From NCBI GenBank assembly GCA_002310015.1, contig DBYQ01000065.1:17645-24894 (forward strand): a DNA stretch of 7,250 nt, in the 5' to 3' direction. The notes beneath the pieces are model-generated. The model worked only from the letters and a program-made list of their open reading frames with translations. It was not told the origin of the DNA and searched no databases. The position numbers and the translations under genes are program-made. This DNA comes from Bacteroidales bacterium UBA1182 (GTDB taxonomy: Bacteria > Bacteroidota > Bacteroidia > Bacteroidales > Bacteroidaceae). Positions 4,365 through 7,250 of the stretch are shown here, piece after piece. Each line of letters begins with the position of its first letter. Position 1 is the first letter of the stretch.

Positions 4365-5594
4365 TCATTTTTTGTTTGGCGTGAGGCGGTACATTGCCAC
4401 ATCGTGGCCGGGAACCGTTACCTTGAGAGCTTTCTTGGTGGTGCCTACCTTTGCCTTCTTGGCGTTTGATTCCCACAGATTCTCAATGTTATAGGTTATG
4501 GCGTCAAATGATGTTGAAAGCTTGCTCACCTCATCATCGGTAAAGTTGTAGTCCTGCCAGTTGATGTTGCACTCTACGGGTTCTGTGCTGCGGTTGAGCA
4601 GGCAGAATGCCCAGTCACCACCTTCCAGCGGCTTGAACCAATACTCTATCTCGTTTTCTGTCTTGTAGCGCAGACCCTGAACTCCCAGCTTGTCCTGATC
4701 AATGGCTATCACCTTTTTGTTAAGAATGATGGCGCGGGTCTCATCGGTCATCTTTGAAAGGTCATTACCAAGAATCAGAGGAGCGGCCATCATGCACCAC
4801 ATGCTAAAGTGGGCGCGGTCCTCATTGACGCTCATACCGTTACCAACCTCAAGCATATCAGGATCATTCCAGTGGCCCGGACCTGCGTATTTGCGTAAGG
4901 GAGCGTTCTGGTCAATGATGCTCAGAACGGTCTGACCCCAGCCGCGCTGACGGGGGTTGCCGGCAAAACGGGCGGTGATATCACCTGTTGTACGCCATGA
5001 GTGGCCTACATTCTCAGCCCACTCCCAGGGTTTGTTGGTACCCCACTCGCACATGCTGAATAAAATAGGTCTGCCTGCAGCACGCAAAGCGTCACGCATC
5101 AGGGTATATGCACCACGCGGGTTGATGTTCTCACTTGAGCACCAGTCATATTTAAGGTAGTCAATTCCCCAGCGGGCATACTGCAGGGCATCCTGATACT
5201 CATGACCGAAACTACCGGTACGGCCGGCGCAGGTCTTACGGCCCGCATCGGAATATATACCCAGTTTCATACCTTTAGAGTGAACGTAATCGGCCAGAGA
5301 CTCGATTCCTGAAGGGAATGTCTTGGGATCAGGCTGAACGAATCCGTCGGCATCACGCTCGCCGTGCCAGCAGTCATCCATATTCAGATAGATGTATCCG
5401 GCATCAACAAGTCCTTCAGCCACCATTGCATCGGCCTGCTCACGGATAAGTTTCTCACTGATGTTCTGTCCGAACTTGTTCCAGCTGTTCCAGCCCATCT
5501 GGGGCGTATCGGCCAAACCTTCCCATTTCTGTGCTGCGCTCCAATCAGGAACCAGCATGGCTGCCATAAGCAGCGCTCCTGTAAGTTTTCTCAT
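4365..5594 (-). CDS. Secreted alpha-galactosidase, glycoside hydrolase family 27
   Basis: This 409-residue enzyme removes terminal alpha-linked galactose from oligosaccharides or polysaccharides with retention of configuration. The signal peptide spans about 1-21 (MRKLTGALLMAAMLVP...SAAQ). The barrel starts with the family hallmark PQMGWNSWN (31-39), followed by NMDDCW (71-76) and LGIYSDAG (111-118). The nucleophile is Asp150 in LKYDWC and the acid/base is Asp205 in SWRTTGDI, matching Asp170 and Asp231 of human alpha-galactosidase A. GPGHWNDPDML (238-248) is also typical. A C-terminal beta domain (about 315-409) ends at MYRL. Length is normal for bacterial GH27 without extra modules. ATG 5594 lies 28 bp after a good -7 box. 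It is probably monocistronic, expressed from a promoter shared back-to-back with the small gene on the other strand. Confidence 0.95.
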   Translation of the reverse strand: MRKLTGALLMAAMLVPDWSAAQKWEGLADTPQMGWNSWNKFGQNISEKLIREQADAMVAEGLVDAGYIYLNMDDCWHGERDADGFVQPDPKTFPSGIESLADYVHSKGMKLGIYSDAGRKTCAGRTGSFGHEYQDALQYARWGIDYLKYDWCSSENINPRGAYTLMRDALRAAGRPILFSMCEWGTNKPWEWAENVGHSWRTTGDITARFAGNPRQRGWGQTVLSIIDQNAPLRKYAGPGHWNDPDMLEVGNGMSVNEDRAHFSMWCMMAAPLILGNDLSKMTDETRAIILNKKVIAIDQDKLGVQGLRYKTENEIEYWFKPLEGGDWAFCLLNRSTEPVECNINWQDYNFTDDEVSKLSTSFDAITYNIENLWESNAKKAKVGTTKKALKVTVPGHDVAMYRLTPNKK

Positions 5595-5622
5595 AATATT
5601 TGTCAGTAAGTTGTGAATGGCA

Positions 5623-5654
5623 CAAAGGTAAAAAAAATACCTTTGCTGTCCAAT
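5623..5654 (-). promoter_or_regulatory. Promoter of the GH27 alpha-galactosidase gene
   Basis: On the minus strand TACCTTTG (plus-strand 5623-5630) is a full match to the -7 box TAnnTTTG, and ATTG (5651-5654) lies 20 nt upstream, one mismatch from TTTG. Transcription would start near 5616, about 22 nt before the ATG. The -7 box is one arm of an inverted repeat whose other arm is the -7 box of the opposite promoter. Confidence 0.6.
5638..5645 (+). promoter_or_regulatory. -7 box of the divergent small gene
   Basis: TACCTTTG on the plus strand fully matches TAnnTTTG and lies 19 bp before the ATG at 5665. No convincing TTTG is present at 19-21 nt upstream (GTTG occurs at 24 nt). Together with CAAAGGTA at 5623-5630 it forms a perfect 8-bp inverted repeat around seven A. 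Confidence 0.45.
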
Positions 5655-5664
5655 ATATCACGAT

Positions 5665-5920
5665 ATGGAAGACCAGCTGTACTACAACATGTTCCAGGAC
5701 CGTCTGGAGAGGGAATTACTAAAGATATGTACCGATGCGGAGATGCTTGAAGGCATTCTTTTGAGGTCCGATGACATAGACCTTAAGTGGAAGGAGCTTG
5801 CACCGGAGTATATTGCCGACGGCGTGAAAGAGATTGCCGCCTACCCTACGGTTTCAGTAGCCTGGGCCGGTTATATTGGAGCTGCACCGCCTGGGTTATG
5901 AGATGAATAAACTGAAGTGA
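5665..5920 (+). pseudogene. Internally deleted small conserved Bacteroidales gene of unknown function
   Basis: The ATG at 5665 opens MEDQLYYNMFQDRLERELLK, then LEGILLRSDDIDLKWKEL and AAYPTVSVAWAGYIG, an acidic soluble protein without signal peptide. The frame then gives only AAPPGL and stops at 5901. From 5879 the +1 frame reads ELHRLGYEMNKLK and stops at 5918-5920. I recall Bacteroidales hypothetical proteins of roughly 150-180 residues that begin like the first part and end with a motif like ELKRxGYK. The two ends therefore seem joined by a deletion of perhaps 80 residues, with loss of frame. Function is unknown. The final TGA lies in repeat R5. A real short protein of 78 residues remains possible, as does an assembly error. 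Confidence 0.5.
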
Positions 5921-5947
5921 CCCAAAAGGGACAGTCCCCCTGTGCCA
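5917..5947 (+). repeat. Dispersed palindromic repeat copy R5 (left half of an inverted doublet)
   Basis: It begins GTGACCC, has core GGGACAGTCCCCC and ends TGTGCCA. The TGA closing the reading frame of the small gene remnant (5918-5920) is inside it. With R6 it forms an inverted pair separated by 7 bp, with 28 of 31 positions matching. Confidence 0.85.
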
Positions 5948-5954
5948 TCTCACA

Positions 5955-5985
5955 TGACACAGGGGGACTGTCCCTTTCGGGTTAC
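5955..5985 (-). repeat. Dispersed palindromic repeat copy R6 (right half of an inverted doublet)
   Basis: On the minus strand it begins GTAACCC, has core GGGACAGTCCCCC and ends TGTGTCA, differing from R5 at three positions. The doublet R5-R6 sits between the 3' end of the small gene remnant and the 3' end of the porin gene (stop at 6004, 18 bp away) and could fold into one long hairpin in either transcript. Confidence 0.85.
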
Positions 5986-6003
5986 TTTCAAAAAATGAAC
6001 AAA

Positions 6004-6696
6004 TCAGAATGAGATTCCGAATACCAGGTAGGCCATCTCAGAGCAGGGGTTAACGGTGAGTCCTGCCGATATAGGAAGGCTGAAACGGTCCGATATCTCA
6101 AGCTCTTTTTGGGCAGTGACAGAGAGATTGGTAACTGAGAATCCTTCAGTTGCATACTCAACGCTCTCTGATGCAACGAATCCGGCAGTTGCGGTCCAGT
6201 CAGCTCCAAAAGCGCTGAAAGGTGCCGATATCTCACAGTATGAGCTGTACGCACGGTCTCCGTTGGCCTTGAAATCATTACCGGCAAAGTTTGTGTACCA
6301 GGATATGGATGCAAATCCAAGATCATAGCCCAGGAATGCCTCAAACACATGATCGGTCTCTTTTTCCTTATATCCGAAATAGCGTCCGTAAGGCTCAATA
6401 CCTGTGCTGAACCAATAGTCTGTTACGCCTACGCTGAGTCCGGCAATGCCGTAGCTCAAGGTTACATCAAACTCTTTGGTATCAGTAAAGTTTACTATAC
6501 CGGTACTTCCCCAGAGCGACAGGTCAAATCCTGCGGCGCTTACGCCCAATGTGGGTTGAAAAGCTGCATCGCCCAGATCACAGCCACGCCAGATATAACG
6601 GCTGACCACATCGGCTCCTACGGTTGTTTCCACTTCGGCACTTACAGGTGCCACAATTGCTATCACTAATGTTACTAATGAGAAAATCTTTTTCAT
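6004..6696 (-). CDS. TorF-like outer-membrane porin (beta-barrel) linked to amt
   Basis: This 230-residue protein has a signal peptide with likely cleavage after VSA (residue 20). The rest alternates polar and hydrophobic residues with many aromatic and Gly positions, as in beta-barrels, and ends in Phe230, the usual outer-membrane assembly signal. The mature start GADVVSRYIWRG resembles the TorF/Gcw_chp family of putative porins. Function in this family is poorly known; it may let small solutes cross the outer membrane. It starts 38 bp after the ammonium transporter stop on the same strand with no visible terminator between, so the two are probably co-transcribed, suggesting a role under nitrogen limitation. 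The family name rests on recalled motif similarity. Confidence 0.7.
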   Translation of the reverse strand: MKKIFSLVTLVIAIVAPVSAEVETTVGADVVSRYIWRGCDLGDAAFQPTLGVSAAGFDLSLWGSTGIVNFTDTKEFDVTLSYGIAGLSVGVTDYWFSTGIEPYGRYFGYKEKETDHVFEAFLGYDLGFASISWYTNFAGNDFKANGDRAYSSYCEISAPFSAFGADWTATAGFVASESVEYATEGFSVTNLSVTAQKELEISDRFSLPISAGLTVNPCSEMAYLVFGISF

Positions 6697-6734
6697 AATT
6701 GTATAAATGTAAGGTTGTTTGTTTGAATTTAGAA

Positions 6735-7250
6735 TTAAATGTTGTAAGCAGTTTCTCCGTGCTCGTAGATATCCAGACCTTCCTCTTCAACTCTGGCCTC
6801 AACGCGAATGCCATGTACTTTCTTGAGGATAACGAATGTGAGCAGGCCAAGACCGAATGACCAAGCGCAGGTTACCAGTGATCCAAGAGCCTCAACGCCC
6901 AGGAAATGCCAGCCACCACCGTAGAACAGGCCACCGTCAACTGCAAACATACCAGTCATGAGAGTACCCAGGATACCGCATGTTCCGTGAACAGAAACAG
7001 CACCAACGGGATCATCAATCTTGCAGATCTTATCAATCAGGGCAACAGAACCGACCATTGCGATACCACAGACTGCACCGATGATTGCTGCACCACCTAT
7101 TGATACCAGGTCACAACCGGCTGTGATACCTACCAGACCAGCCAGGATGCCGTTGCATACCAGTGAGAGTGAAGGTTTGCCGTAAACCAACCATGTGAGG
7201 AACAGAACTGAGATACCGCCTGTAGCTGCAGCCATGTTGGTTGTGCACAT
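6735..7250 (-). CDS. amt: Ammonium transporter, C-terminal part (partial, cut by window edge)
   Basis: The visible 171 residues are the last membrane segments of an Amt/MEP/Rh ammonium channel in the inner membrane. The motif DDPVGAVSVHG (79-89 of the visible part) contains the His that corresponds to the second pore His of E. coli AmtB (His318). Gly-rich segments before and after it (SIGGAAIIGAVCG, GTCGILGTLMTG) are typical membrane helices. The C-terminal tail ends EEEGLDIYEHGETAYNI, the conserved cytoplasmic tail that contacts PII proteins in other bacteria. The Met at the window edge is internal; a full Amt has about 400 or more residues. The TorF-like porin gene follows. Confidence 0.95.
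   Translation of the reverse strand: MCTTNMAAATGGISVLFLTWLVYGKPSLSLVCNGILAGLVGITAGCDLVSIGGAAIIGAVCGIAMVGSVALIDKICKIDDPVGAVSVHGTCGILGTLMTGMFAVDGGLFYGGGWHFLGVEALGSLVTCAWSFGLGLLTFVILKKVHGIRVEARVEEEGLDIYEHGETAYNI

Noticed and set aside
2511..5985. CRISPR array
   Set aside because: The palindromic copies are far apart, irregularly spaced, in both orientations and have whole genes between them; no cas genes are present.

Overview
The window looks like chromosome of a Bacteroidota member, probably order Bacteroidales (Bacteroides/Prevotella-like gut lineage). The evidence is: promoter boxes fitting the TTTG-N20-TAnnTTTG pattern of this phylum at several gene starts; A-rich leaders without Shine-Dalgarno sites; a GH27 alpha-galactosidase and an SGNH esterase with signal peptides; and a TorF-type outer-membrane porin behind an ammonium transporter. 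The genus cannot be fixed from the sequence alone.

Left part (1-2420, all minus strand): nitrogen assimilation. asnB (glutamine-hydrolysing asparagine synthetase) is followed by the first codons of what is probably a type III glutamine synthetase, cut by the window edge. Each of these genes has its own unannotated leader module: a Bacteroidota-type promoter, a short ORF full of Asn codons, and an intrinsic terminator hairpin before the structural gene. The asnB leader peptide has 36 residues with the run NNNQNNNQNQNNNQ. The second has 46 residues with a cluster of Asn codons. In both, a GC-rich hexamer 3-4 codons before the leader stop is the exact reverse complement of the 5' arm of the terminator. 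That is the layout of classical ribosome-mediated transcription attenuation, here apparently sensing charged tRNA-Asn (and perhaps tRNA-Gln). This is the most interesting content of the window.

Middle part (2460-5990): an accessory, repeat-rich zone. It carries a CatA-like acyltransferase gene preceded by an internally deleted DEDDh exonuclease gene, a secreted SGNH hydrolase, a secreted GH27 alpha-galactosidase, and a small gene that also seems internally deleted. Six copies of a ~30-bp palindrome with core GGGGACAGTCCCC (or its reverse) sit in the gaps, usually touching the 3' ends of genes. Two copies form a head-to-head doublet like a REPIN.

Right part (6004-7250, minus strand): the C-terminal half of an ammonium transporter (amt), followed 38 bp later by a TorF-like outer-membrane beta-barrel gene, probably one operon. 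Ammonium uptake at one end and glutamine/asparagine synthesis at the other bracket the accessory genes. No tRNA, rRNA, CRISPR array, insertion-sequence transposase or replication origin was seen.
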